DNA from: Bremia lactucae
Lineage: Eukaryota > Oomycota > Peronosporomycetes > Peronosporales > Peronosporaceae
Assembly: GCF_004359215.1 (NCBI RefSeq)
Contig: NC_090615.1
Span: forward strand, 2,858,823-2,922,822
DNA: 64,000 nucleotides
Direction of reading: 5' to 3'
The notes beneath the pieces are model-generated. The model worked only from the letters and a program-made list of their open reading frames with translations. It was not told the DNA's origin and did not search any database. Positions 22,077 through 33,350 of this stretch are shown one piece after another (within the stretch, counting starts at the first letter, position 1; each line of letters begins with the position of its first letter). A program made the translations under genes and the position numbers.

Positions 22077-22791
22077 GCAATCATTTGGAAGCACGATACT
22101 AGCATGTACAACAAACAATCTCAGTCCAATACGTAAGACTGTAAAGGAAATCGCTTCTCCAGATCAAAAGTGACTTTTCGTATATTGTCTTGATAGAACG
22201 ACTGTGGCACCTGGCCGTTATGTCACAAGGTCGTTACCACGACGAGAGAAACTTCAATCATCAGATCGAACTGTCAGTCACAGCTGGGTTGACCGCAACG
22301 GGACTCAAACCCTGGCCTCATTTTAGCGCCCTAATCACCAAAGTCGTTGCCGAAGTGAAACCTTAAAAGTCGTCAAGTTTTAAGGTAGCAACAGGTGCAT
22401 ACATTTTTAAACCCACCAAACAGACGCAATACCACATTTAACACGAACGGACAGCCCAGCTACGCTTTATTGTAGCTTGAAGAGCTAATGACACGATCAC
22501 ATCATTATTTGTGCACTACCACTTTTGTGTGAGACGTGGAAGCAGTAACCTGCCTTTCATCTTATTGTGCCAGATTGTTGACGCGCATACGCTGACTAAG
22601 CTTCAATAATTATCGTTTCTAAAACTGCTATAGAGCAGACTTGAAAGCATAGGAGCTTCTTTGTAATATCGCGTATTGTAAAGTTGTTGTGCTATATTAA
22701 AGACTTTTCATACTGTCAAGACAAAGCTACGGCGTGCTTGGTTACTTGATCTTTCAAATAGTGACAAGAATAACGGAGAGCGCATTCGACA

Positions 22792-22862
22792 GTCTCCGAC
22801 GGGACACGAACCCGCATTCTCCCGCTTCGTAGGCGGATGCCTTATCCATTGGGCCACGGGAC
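22792..22862 (-). tRNA. tRNA-Arg(ACG), degraded copy
   Basis: 71 nt. It lacks one base in the acceptor strand (CGGGAC where intact copies have CGGGGAC on the plus strand), carries the same T-loop change as the previous copy, and has a change in the variable region. Probably a pseudogene. Confidence 0.5.
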
Positions 22863-23576
22863 GCAATCATTTGGAAGCACGATACTAGCATGTACAACAA
22901 ACAATCTCAGTACAATACGTAAGACTGTAAAGGAAATCGCTTCTTAAGATCAAAAGTGACTTTTGTTCATCATCTTGATAGAACGACTGTGGCACCTGGT
23001 CGTTATGCCACAAGGTCGTTACCACGACGAGAGAAAAATCAATCATCAGATCGAACTGTCAGTCACAGCTGGGTTGACCGCAACGGGACTCAAACCCTGG
23101 CCTCATTTTAGCCCCCTAATCACCAAAGTCGTTGCCGAAGTGAAACCTTAAGAGTCGTCAAATTTTAAGGTAGCAACAGGTGCATACATTTTTAAACACA
23201 CCAAACAGACGCAATACTACATTAAACACGAACGGAAGGCCCAGCTACGCTTTATTGTAGCTTGAAGAGCTAATGACACGATCACATCATTATTTGTGCA
23301 CTACCACTTTTGTGTGAGACGTGGAAGCAGTAACCTGCCTTTCATCTTATTGTGCCAGATTGGCGAAGAGCATACGCTGGCTAAGCTTCAATAATTATCG
23401 TTTCTAAAGCTGATGTAGACAGACTTGAAAGCATAGGAGCTTCTTTGCGGTATCGCGTATTGTAACGTTGTTGTGCTATATTAAAGACTTTTCGTACTGT
23501 CAAGACGAAGGTTCGGCGTGCTTGATTACTTGATCTTTCCAATAGTGACAAGAATAACGGAGGAGCGCATTCGACA

Positions 23577-23647
23577 GTCTCCGACGGGACTCGGACCCGC
23601 AATCTCCGCTTCGTAGGCGGATGCCTTATCCATTGGGCTGCGGGGAC
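23577..23647 (-). tRNA. tRNA-Arg(ACG), degraded copy
   Basis: 71 nt. One C is missing on the plus strand (ATCTCCGCTTCG against ATCTCCCGCTTCG), which shortens the 3' strand of the anticodon stem. Further changes lie in the D and T arms. Probably a pseudogene. Confidence 0.5.
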
Positions 23648-24362
23648 GCACTCATTTGCAAGCACGATACTAGCATCTACAACAAACAATCTCAGTCCAA
23701 TACGTAAGACTGTAGAGGAAATCGCTTCTTCAGATCAAAAGTGACTTTTCGTATATTGTCTTGATAGAACGACTGTGGCACCTGGCCGTTATGTCACAAG
23801 GTCGTTACCACGACGAGAGAAACTTCAATCATCAGATCGAACTGTCAGTCACAGCTGGGTTGACCGCAACGGGACTCAAACCCTGGCCTCATTTTAGCCC
23901 CCTAATCACCAAAGTCGTTGCCGAAGTGAAACCTTAAGAGTCGTCAAATTTTAAGGTAGCAACAGGTGCATACATTTTTAAACCCACCAAACAGACGCAA
24001 TACCACATTTAACACGACGGACAGCCCAGCTACGCTTTATTGTAGCTTGAAGAGCTAATGACACGATCACATCATTATTTGTGCACTACCACTTTTGTGT
24101 GAGACGTGGAAGCAGTAACCTGCCTTTCATCTAATTGTGCCAGATTGTTGACGAGCATACGGTGAGTAAGCTTCAATATTTATCGTTTCTAAAACTGCTT
24201 TAGACCAGACTTGAAAGCATAGGAGCTTCTTTGTAATATCGCGTATTGTAACGTTGTTGTGCTATATTAAAGACTTTTCATACTGTCAAGACAAAGCTAC
24301 GGCGTGCTTGGTTACTTGATCTTTCAAATAGTGAGAAGAATAACGGAGTTGCGCATTCGACA

Positions 24363-24433
24363 GTCTCCGACGGGACTCGGACCCGCAATCTCCGCTTCGT
24401 AGGCGGATGCCTTATCCATTGGGCCACGGGGAC
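24363..24433 (-). tRNA. tRNA-Arg(ACG), degraded copy
   Basis: 71 nt with the same single-base loss in the anticodon stem as the copy at 23577, suggesting that these two neighbours share a duplication history. Confidence 0.5.
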
Positions 24434-24771
24434 GCACTCAATTGCAAGCACGATACTAGCATCTACAACAAACAATCTCAGTCCAATACGTAAGACTGTA
24501 AAGGAAATCGCTTCTCCACATCAAAAGTGACTTTTCGTATATTGTCTTGATAGAACGACTGTGGCACCTGGCCGTTATGTCACAAGGTCGTTACCACGAC
24601 GAGAGAAACTTCAATCATCAGATCGAACTGTCAGTCACAGCTGGGTTGACGCAACGGGACTCAAACCCTGGCCTCATTTTAGCGCCCTAATCACCAAAGT
24701 CGTTGCCGAAGTGAAACCTTAAGAGTCGTCAAATTGCAAGGAAGCAACAGGTGCATACATTTTTAAACCCA

Positions 24772-25013
24772 NNNNNNNNNNNNNNNNNNNNNNNNNNNNN
24801 NNNNNNNNNNNNNNNNNNNNNNNNNNNNNNNNNNNNNNNNNNNNNNNNNNNNNNNNNNNNNNNNNNNNNNNNNNNNNNNNNNNNNNNNNNNNNNNNNNNN
24901 NNNNNNNNNNNNNNNNNNNNNNNNNNNNNNNNNNNNNNNNNNNNNNNNNNNNNNNNNNNNNNNNNNNNNNNNNNNNNNNNNNNNNNNNNNNNNNNNNNNN
25001 NNNNNNNNNNNNN
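24772..25013. other. Assembly gap, 242 N, inside the array
   Basis: By the 786-bp period the missing piece should be about 362 bp, so the gap is about 120 bp too short (or the unit there carries a deletion). Confidence 0.9.
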
Positions 25014-25027
25014 GAGCGCATTCGACA

Positions 25028-25099
25028 GTCTCCGACGGGACTCGAACCCGCAATCTCCCGCTTCGTAGGCGGATGCCTTATCCATTGGGCCACGGGGAC
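25028..25099 (-). tRNA. tRNA-Arg(ACG), intact
   Basis: 72 nt on the minus strand. Acceptor GTCCCCG/CGGAGAC with one C-A mismatch at the fourth pair; anticodon arm UCCGC-CUACGAA-GCGGG, anticodon ACG (arginine, CGN box, read as ICG after deamination); T arm GCGGG-TTCGAGT-CCCGT. A box (TGGCCCAATGG) and B box (GGTTCGAGTCC) fit Pol III. No run of four T lies within about 100 nt of its 3' end. Confidence 0.85.
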
Positions 25100-25813
25100 G
25101 CACTCAATTGCAAGCACGATACTAGCATCTACAACAAACAATCTCAGTCCAATACGTAAGACTGTAAAGGAAATCGCTTCTCCACATCAAAAGTGACTTT
25201 TCGTATATTGTCTTGATAGAACGACTGTGGCACCTGGCCGTTATGTCACAAGGTCGTTACCACGACGAGAGAAACTTCAATCATCAGATCGAACTGTCAG
25301 TCACAGCTGGGTTGACGCAACGGGACTCAAACCCTGGCCTCATTTTAGCGCCCTAATCACCAAAGTCGTTGCCAAATTGAAACCTTAAAAGTCGTCAAAT
25401 TTTAAGGAAGCAACAGGTGCATACATTTTTTAACCCATCAAACAGACGCAATACCACATTGAACACGAACGGACAGCCTAGCTACGCTTTATTGTAGCTT
25501 GAAGAGCTAATGACACGATCACATCATTATTTGTGCACTACCACTTTTGTGTGAGACGTGGAAGCAGTAACCTGCCTTTCATCTTATTGTGCCAGATTGT
25601 TGACGCGCATACGCTGACTAAGCTTCAATATTTATCGTTTCTAAAGCTGCTATAGTGCAGACTTGAAAGCATAGGAGCTTCTTTGTAGTATCGCGTACTG
25701 AAAAGTTGTTGTGCTATATTAAAGACTTTTCATACTGTCAAGACAAAGCTACGGCGTGCTTGATTACTTGATCTTTCAAATAGTGAGAAGAATAACGGAG
25801 AGCGCATTCGACA

Positions 25814-25885
25814 GTCTCCGACGGGACTCGAACCCGCAATCTCCCGCTTCGTAGGCGGATGCCTTATCCATTGGGCCACGGGGAC
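25814..25885 (-). tRNA. tRNA-Arg(ACG), intact
   Basis: Identical in the tRNA body to the copy at 25028: same ACG anticodon, same cloverleaf and same mismatch at the fourth acceptor pair. The last complete copy of the array. Confidence 0.85.
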
Positions 25886-26095
25886 GCACTCAATTGCAAG
25901 CACGATACTAGCATCTACAACAAACAATCTCAGTATAATGTGTAAGACTGCAATGGAGATCGCTTTTTAAGATCAGGAGTGGCTTCTAGTATACTGTCTT
26001 GATAGAACGACTGTGGCACCTGGCCGTTACGTCACAAGGTCGTTACTACGACGAGAGAAACTTCAATCATCAGATCTTAATGTCAGTCACAGCTG

Positions 26096-26163
26096 GGTTG
26101 ACCGCAGCGGGACTCGAACCCTGGCCTCATTTTAGCGCCTTCATCACCAAAGTGGGAGCCGTA
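26096..26163 (-). other. Second tRNA-like piece of the repeat unit
   Basis: On the minus strand it has a perfect B box (GGTTCGAGTCC), a D-arm-like stretch (TTTGGTGATGAAGGCGC) resembling tRNA-Leu, and a TAAAATG loop, but the acceptor strands do not pair and the anticodon arm is too short. It recurs in every unit (at 21505-21570, 22290 and so on). I take it for a truncated tRNA relic, perhaps of the leucine type. Confidence 0.35.
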
Positions 26164-26224
26164 GTGAAACTTTATGAGCCGTCAAATTTGAAAGCGGCAA
26201 CAGTTGAATCCATTTCCAAACACA

Positions 26225-26564
26225 TTAAGTCCTATTGAGAGCCTCGCCCCGAGCCTGCTCACGCCCCAGCTCATCCTGAGTCCGAGTTACGGACTCCGCC
26301 GCTGCATGGCTCTGACCCTCGGACGCGGCTCGCCGCTGTCCGAGCACAAATGCCTCAAACTGCTTCAACTGAGCAACATGTTGCTCAGGAGGATTGCCCA
26401 AGATTCTGGCCAGGGCTTGTTCACCAAGTCCCTGCGCCAAGTGCTCTGCCACCTCCCGATGATGTTCGGAGAGGTGGTGTTACGAGCCCAATCAATATTG
26501 AGGCTCATCCTCACATACACACGCAGATATGCGGGTCGTGGGAAGGATTTCAAGTGCTACCAAG
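26225..26564 (-). mobile_element. gag-like remnant beside a family A 5' LTR
   Basis: A minus-strand frame rich in Ala, Glu and Gln (for example EHLAQGLGEQALARILGN) looks like the start of a Ty3/gypsy gag. It lies directly downstream of the reverse-oriented LTR A at 26565. Between them the reverse strand reads CT-TGGTAGCACTTG, a plausible primer-binding site beginning with TGG two bases after the LTR. Confidence 0.5.
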
Positions 26565-26855
26565 TGTAGGCGGACACGTCGTAATGCGGCCACGCACACA
26601 CCCTAGCACAGCGAGGAAGCGGTTAGACCGTCTACTCTCGTGTGCCGTGAGGTAGTTGTGTTGGGCGCCTAGCGACCTCACCTAACGAACTATAAGCCGT
26701 CGACTAAGTGACATCACGGGTGCGGTAATCTGGATCCACGTGCGCATTTACAAAGTAGGCAGTAGTTTTCAGACTGATTATTATTTAATCGTATTAAATA
26801 TAAATACGTATATTTACCAATCATAAAATGTCATCTCCTTACTGGATATAGTAAA
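26565..26855 (-). repeat. LTR family A, reverse, truncated 5' LTR
   Basis: Starts TGTAGGCGGACACGTCGTAATGCGG on the plus strand and follows the LTR at 31922 until about 26855, where a family D LTR start takes over. Confidence 0.65.
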
Positions 26856-26859
26856 TTTA

Positions 26860-26975
26860 TGTAATGGGGCACACTTCGGATGGTGAACCTTTGTTGTGGT
26901 ACATTTACTCGATGGATAAATTACCCTTTTATTCGCTTTTAAATAGTTAATCACTAAAATTTCATTTATTTTGAG
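26860..26975 (+). repeat. LTR family D, left fragment
   Basis: TGTAATGGGGCACACTTCGG... matches the first 115 bp of the LTR at 31083, so the two probably bounded the gypsy element between them, though the left one is truncated. 26976-27380 holds diverged sequence that I cannot identify. Confidence 0.55.
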
Positions 26976-27379
26976 TGATAGATTTCGGCCTCGCCACCCG
27001 TCTTGCCCGCTACCGCTGATCCACCCAGCCCGTCGATGACGACGACATGGACGACATCGACGATGAAGAAATCTATGCGCCGATGGGTGGAGGCACATGC
27101 TATGCCCCAACTTTGCACGCGCCTACGCCACCGCAAGCTGGAAGACAGCAAGCAAGAGGCAGCGGCGGCAACGGTAGAGCGGCTAGCGGCGAAGCTGGCG
27201 CCGAGATAGCTGTTGCTGACGAAGGGAGGAGGCGGATGACTACAGCACAGCACTCGCTTACATTCTGTACGACAAGCTGCAGCCTTTCTATAAATCCAAG
27301 CGCCACACCTCGCCTCACCCACAGCGCCAACGATTGAGTTAAGCTCATCGTCGCTTTTAGACGAAGCAGTCCTGGAGGA

Positions 27380-30300
27380 CACAAAACCTGTGCTTAGTGC
27401 GCGGAGTGGATCATCGATCCTTAAAGATCCAACGGATCCATACTATTCCTTAGTTAAGGAATTATAAGATGTGGTGTGTACTAATTCACCATCTGTTTTA
27501 CAGCCCAAACCCCCATTCCTAGCAAGGATGTTCTCCAGAACAATATAGTGGGATGTACGATGTACAGTGCACTTGACTTTGTCGATAGTTATTACCAACT
27601 GGTCATGCGAGCTAGCGGTATCCCGCTTACAGCGGATAACATCACAAGCGATTACGATCTGGGGGGTAGGTTATGCCACAAAATATTTCCAACGTCCCGG
27701 CAACATTGAATCGTCTAGTGACGCAACTATCCCGCCCTCGTCGAGGTTATGCACAGACTTATTTTGTTGACATATTTGTCACAGTCGTGCGGAGCAGGGT
27801 CAGACGGATGTGGAAACCCACATCGACGATTTGCGAGCAGTGCTCGAGTGTAGGTGTACAAATAGACTGTATACCAATGCATCTCAATGCATATTTGGCG
27901 CAGAAGAAATTATTTTCTTAGGGTGGTCCTTGGGAAGCGTGGCCTTAGAATGCATCCCGCAAAGGTAAAGCCATAGCTGATTGGCCCTTTCCTAAGAACC
28001 AAAAGGATTTGCGTAAGTGGTTGCGTCTCGCCAGCTACTTACACAGAAATAGCGAGCATTACGCTGATATGGCTAGGCCATTATCTAACCTCCTTTAAAA
28101 GATCACCGAGATTGATTCCTTACAAGCAGTCAAGGATAGTCTTGGCCATGCTCTGATTTTGGCTCTGCCAAATCCAAATTTCCTTTCAATGTCGTCTGTG
28201 ACGCATCGGATTTTCTCATCGGCAGTGCTCTGTCATAAATGGATGATGAGGGGCGCAAAAGTGTAATTGCGTTCGAGTCTAGACAGCTCAAAGCTGCAGA
28301 AAAGAAATACTCAATTCAGGACAAAGAGTTACTTGCAATGAAGTATGCTCTTGTCAGATTCAGAGTTTTTCTGGAGGCTCTAAGCCGTTTCTGATATATA
28401 CAGATCACGCGTATTTACGCACTGCGACTTAGTCGCCCCATCTCTCACAGAGAATCGCTAGAGGCTTTCAATTCTCGCCGAATATAATTTCAAGGTGAAA
28501 TATAAGCCTGGCAAGCAAAATGTTTTGGGTATTGCGTTATCCCGTAGGCCGGATTGTAAGATTCTCATTTAATGACTTTAATGTCATCTATTTCTGAATT
28601 AATTCGTTCGGCTTACGCCAAGGATGAACAGTGCGTAGCACTGCTACGAGCTCTAAATACCACTGATTCGGACGTTAAATTGTCGGCACATTTGCCATCG
28701 ATAACGACCTTTAGCTTTATGGTACGGACACTGCGCGCATCGTTGTTTCTCACGATGAGGATTTGAAGTACCTTCATCTATGAGGCGCATGATACTGTCT
28801 TTGGTGGTCATCTCGGTCGCGAAGACTCACAGCTCATTAAGCCCGATTATTGGTGGCCTAAGCTCTACAATTGGGTCAGCACATACAATCGCACATCCGA
28901 CACTTGCCAACGAATTAAACCCTCGGCTCATGCTGCTGCGCCACTGGCCAGTCTGCCCGTACCCATAGGGCGTTGAAAGTCCATTAGTATAGTTTTTGTT
29001 TTCGGCCTACCGAAAGATTCAGCCGGCAATACAGGCATCGTGTTCTTCGTTGACCGATTGAGAAAAATGGCTCATTTAGCGGCTGTGCCGGACATTATTG
29101 ATGGTGAAGGTACAGCATGGGTGTTTATAAATCGCGTGTTTCGACAACACGGTTTGCCTGTGGCAATAGTCTCTGATCGAGACCCCTGTTTCTTGGATAA
29201 ATTCTGGAAATCGATTCTCCGAGTGCTTGGCACCAGATTGAACATACCCACAGCTGACCATCCGCAGACTGATGGTCAGACTGAACGTGTCAATCGCGTC
29301 ATTGCAGACGTCCTGCACAGTGTGTCTGCTGATACACTAAAGCAATGGAGCTCAATGGTCCCGGCGTATTTTTTCCGTTAAATAACGCTGTACATGCCTC
29401 AACAGGCTATACTCCGTTTTATATCAACGATTCACCCAGCCACGCGTTCCGTTAACGATACCACTCCGTGGTTCAGGGCTTGGTGGGGGAGAATTAGCCG
29501 ACAGACTTGCTGAAATCAGCCCTGTTACCGTTCGAATACAAGTAAAAGCAGGTTTCTCGCAACACGATTTACCGTCTCAAGCCATGTGTGTGACACAATG
29601 GCTGATAGCTAAGACAAACAGAAAGAACAAAAAGATGCTAAAGGCAGAAGTTGTATGGATTCTTATGTGGTCGGAGACCGAGGTTTGTTAAATGCTAAAA
29701 ATCTACCTACAAACTTGGTTTCTGCTGTCTTTAAGACCAAATTGCGCCCGCGCTTTTATTGGACCTGGCCAAGAAGAGCCTAGCTTACACGCTAAACCTT
29801 CCTCGCAAGCTGCGTACACACCTAGTGTACTACGTCGGCTTGCTTAAGCCATATCGGGATTCTTCCCACGTGGACTTTAAGGCGCTTGCACCGATACAGG
29901 CGGTCGTAGCGCAGATTGCTGCATTGTCACCAGGATATCCAGATGGGCCCTCTAAACGAGGCTGTTGAAAATCCAACGTTGGAAGACGGTTTTGGACCGC
30001 GTCAAAAGATCCCTCAATTAGAGAAAAGCCCTCGCGAAGATGTTGCACCACGTGCTTTAGAGCATCAAATGCTTCCACCGAGATTCGGCCCCCTCCCGCG
30101 TTGCTCGATGAGCGAGGGAACCTTCGGCTTCTCGTGTAGAAGCTTCTAAAGTAACGTTGTCACAAGGGCCAATACCATTATCTGGTGAAGTGGCTTGGGT
30201 ACCCCTCTTTGGAAAACTCGGGAGTTTTAGGTACCTCTTCGGCAAGATGGCCGTACGCCGTTGACGTTTTTGAGTGCCAGCTTCAGGGTCAACTTGCGTC

Positions 30301-31082
30301 AAACGACGCTTCCCACCAATAGAAGTAGAAATAGATGGATCTTAAGCCTCAGTGCGACTTCGATTTATGGTTGCGCGAGCATCTGAAGCACTGAAGTGTT
30401 GGCTAAGCCTATCCTCATTTTGAGGCATAAAGACCGAATATTACAGGCCTTTGGCCTTTTGCTTGGCGAAGTCGAAGCGAAGCTTCCGTTCGAAACGAAC
30501 ATCAGTCACGTCCGCAAACTCTCTTATACACCAGATGTTGCGGAGGCGGCGGGCCCGATGGACCCAGTTCTCAAACGAAGCGTCGTTTCGCTTTTTGATT
30601 CGTTTGGAATTTCCCTCATTGGAACAACCGAAGCCCCACGGGTCTGATCACACGCAAACGCGTCAAATACAGACCTCGCATCATTTCCTTGGGCGTAAGA
30701 TATCGCTCATGAAGAGTGTCGCGAGCAGATAGCTCCTCTGGCGTCTTCGCCTTAGATCCAGAGGTCCAGATGGTCAAGCTGCGACCTGTAACCTCTTTGA
30801 GGCGCTCGTCCACACTAAGTGAAGTGAATCGATATTCACTATGAGCTTTAGCTTTCGCAAGGTCTGCAGCTTCACGACGAGCTTATTCCTCCATGAGGAT
30901 TGCCTGCTTTTGCTCCTCGTCGAGCGGGTTCGTGAATATGTTGGACTCAGAGTCCGGTGTCATGCGCAATGCAGCTGTCATTAGACAAAGAAATGCAAAA
31001 CACAACCAAACGGTTAGCTGTTTATATTCCAGCCTCAAAGAGGAAATGAAGCGAATGTTGTCAGTAGTATGATGGGAGAGGG
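27380..31082 (+). mobile_element. Decayed Ty3/gypsy retrotransposon body
   Basis: Plus-strand pol remnant with many stops and frameshifts. In order: reverse transcriptase (27480-28100; NAPATLNRLVTQL-like at 27690, active-site region YFVDIFV near 27760), RNase H (28160-28560; KLAAEKKYSIQDKELLAMKYAL-type and KPGKQNVL segments), the integrase zinc-binding region (28840-28930) and the integrase core (29040-29380; VSDRDPCFLDKFW, HPQTDGQTERVNR), then a C-terminal linker (29750-29870; LRTHLVYYVGLLKPY). The second Asp of the reverse transcriptase YxDD box is replaced by Val (FVDI for FDDI), so the enzyme is dead. A purine tract (GATGGGAGAGGG) directly precedes the 3' LTR at 31083. The integrase core is still open over 113 codons. 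Confidence 0.85.
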
Positions 31083-31710
31083 TGTAACGGGGCACACTTC
31101 GGTTGGTGAACCGTTGTAGTGGTACATTTCCGTTATGGGTAAAATACCCCTTTATTCTTTTTTAAATAGTCAATCACTAAACTTTTATTTATTATGGGTA
31201 GCATATGTGGTAGCCGCCAGATATACATCTGGCGGCCGAAATCTATAATCTAAATAGAGTTCAGTTCCCCTTCTGATCTCAAAGCGTCTAATGCCTTTCT
31301 AATATGGCTTGCGCATTTTATCTGTGAGAGTCAGATGCCTTTCTAAGGTATACACTCTCGGGCACTAGTTGCCACTTGGCTCTACGAACCCCTAAATTCC
31401 TTGAACTGGGATTTGCCAAGATCTACTAGCTTTAACGACTCCCTGAGTCGTTGAACCTACTAGTTCTAAAGAATTAAGTGATTCTTTATGTCGATAAGTC
31501 TTTCTTTGGCTTAAGGAGCAAGGTAGCTCCGCTACAAGTTATGGCAAAATCTTCTTTCATGCATTGTATCGTGACGAATAATATATAATTTTTTAATACG
31601 CCAGGCTCGTCGCTGGTATACTGTTTTGTAAGTGCCAAACACAAGAGCTATTCCGGCTTTTCCATACAACATACCTATACGAGCGTACTGATCATAATGA
31701 TATGCAGCTT
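31083..31710 (+). repeat. 3' LTR, family D
   Basis: Starts TGTAACGGGGCACACTTCGG right after the purine tract. The right end is uncertain, placed near the last ...TTACA before 31711. A short hairpin (GCCGCCAGATATACATCTGGCGGC) lies at 31214. Part of it reappears in decayed form at 41860-42047. Confidence 0.55.
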
Positions 31711-31921
31711 ACAATAATTTATTGTCTTTTTAATATTCGACGTTCTTTGCTCAAATCGTACTGTCTATAATGCTATGCAGCTTATAATGATTTCATAAAT
31801 TCTTACTTTTATTAAAGAGTTCTTTAGTTCTAGCTCAGCATTGCTCTATTGAAATTGTATCGTATGTTTAATCATGAGTTCGGAATTTTAGTTTTGTATG
31901 TAGACGGACACTACTATCATA

Positions 31922-32429
31922 TGTAGGTGGGCACGTCGTAATGCGGCCACGCTCTGCTTAGACACACACCCTAGCACAGCGAGGAAGAGGTTTAAACTGT
32001 TTCCCTTGCGTGCAGTGGGGTAGTTGTGGTGGGCGCGTAAGCGACCTCACCCAACACACCAAGTACTCTGGTTAAGTGTCGTCACGGGAGCGGGAATCCG
32101 TCTCCTCGTGCGCACTTTCCAAGTAGGAAGTAGTTTTCAGACTGATTTATATTTAATAGAATTAAATACAAATACCTATTGTTACCAATCAAAATATTAT
32201 CTCTATAGATAACATTTAATATGTATTGCGAGCGTATCTTTCTAGATACCTCGCGTAACGGATGACGCTGGGCGTCATCCCTCCTAATGTGAATGCACCC
32301 ATGTGCATCACATACGCAAGGGTTGGTCTGGGTCTAATTACTATTATTTAGTAATTGACCATCCCCTTAAGAACACCAAGTGTACTTAACGGAGACTGTG
32401 TAACATTAGGGCAACTTTAGCCCGTTACA
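31922..32429 (-). repeat. Solo LTR, family A
   Basis: 508 bp from TGTAGGTGGG to AGCCCGTTACA (plus-strand reading). The flanks TCATA and GCATA agree in four of five bases, an aged target-site duplication. No primer site or purine tract is attached. Confidence 0.75.
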
Positions 32430-33350
32430 GCATAAGTGCTTCCAAGTGTTAAATTCATGGACAAAACCTCCAACAGATGACTTATTTGTGATTACTGTTG
32501 GCTACTATAAGTTAACATACAAGCTTATTTTAATATGGAAAGCATAATGGAACCGTTATATTATATGTTAACCTATCCGTGTCATACAATGACTTTTCAA
32601 GCCTTTGCCACTGCCGCCACGAAAACGCTACGGCACGCCACACACGAATGCTTCGCGCTGTAATTGCTTCAGTGTGACCGACTGACAAGATGCGATAGAC
32701 TCTCGAAGACACGCCGCATCCGCTTGTGCTTTTCGCAATCCGTCACCTTTTCGTCACAACCGTCCTTTGTCAAGCGACTTTCCATCATATGAAAAACTTA
32801 CAAGTGAATAATTTTACCCTATTTTCCGGTCTTCGTTCAGTAATCGACATGTAAAAGGAGAACGTTACTGGCAACCAAAAGTGAAGCTCAAAAAGCGATT
32901 GATATAAATTGCAAAGCAAGGAGCAATCAATAAAATGTTGAGCATTGTAAACCTTCACTTGCATGTTTGCTACAGTATCGATCATGTTTCTCGTTTGCGA
33001 ATCAGACCATCGGATCACCTATCGTATCATCTGGGAGAGTGCGTAATAAGATCAGTTACTGTCGTCTGCATATCTGCTCGTCATGGTCAGAGGCATATTC
33101 TCCTATTAGCGTTCTAGATAGCCGATGTACGATTGAGCGCTTCAGCTCGAGGCAAACCTATTGAAGTTGTCACCTTTACAGAACAGAGAAGAGGTCGAGC
33201 CTGCTTGTTGGACGACTGCACGAAGATTTAGCGGTCGTAATTCTGTCACCAAGCGTTTATAGCGTTTTTTTTCTCAATGGCGCACAACAACAATGGCATC
33301 AACGCGGGAAAAACTGTCCATTCACTTTATTGCTGTGACCTAGTGGTGCA
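32430..33350. other. Gene-free stretch between LTRs
   Basis: Only short frames are present, none recognised. No repeat shared with other parts of the window is seen. Confidence 0.3.

Larger units (their letters stand above)
21331..26228. repeat. Tandem array of 786-bp units carrying tRNA-Arg(ACG)
   Basis: A head-to-tail array. The tRNA-like segment recurs at 22005, 22792, 23577, 24363, 25028 and 25814, spacing 787, 785, 786, (665 across an undersized gap) and 786. The whole unit is repeated, including the blocks AACAAACAATCTCAG, CTGTGGCACCTGGCCGTTA, CAGCTGGGTTGACCGC and GTGCACTACCACTTTTGTG. Copies differ by scattered substitutions and single-base deletions, so they are not freshly homogenised. 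Both array ends are diverged or cut. Each unit has one tRNA-Arg-type sequence on the minus strand and one second tRNA-like piece (for example 26096-26163). Confidence 0.9.

Noticed and set aside
24719..25141. Open frames of 96-140 codons across the second N run
   Set aside because: Created by N bases and by the tRNA shadow.
21921..25927. Repeated 65-residue minus-strand frames starting MFVVDASIVLA in each array unit
   Set aside because: They run straight through the tRNA-Arg sequence (PVAQWIRHPPTKREIAG comes from the tRNA in another frame). Frames of this type are a known annotation artefact over tRNA-Arg genes.
21331..26228. CRISPR-like array
   Set aside because: The unit is 786 bp, without short repeats and spacers, and the genome is eukaryotic.
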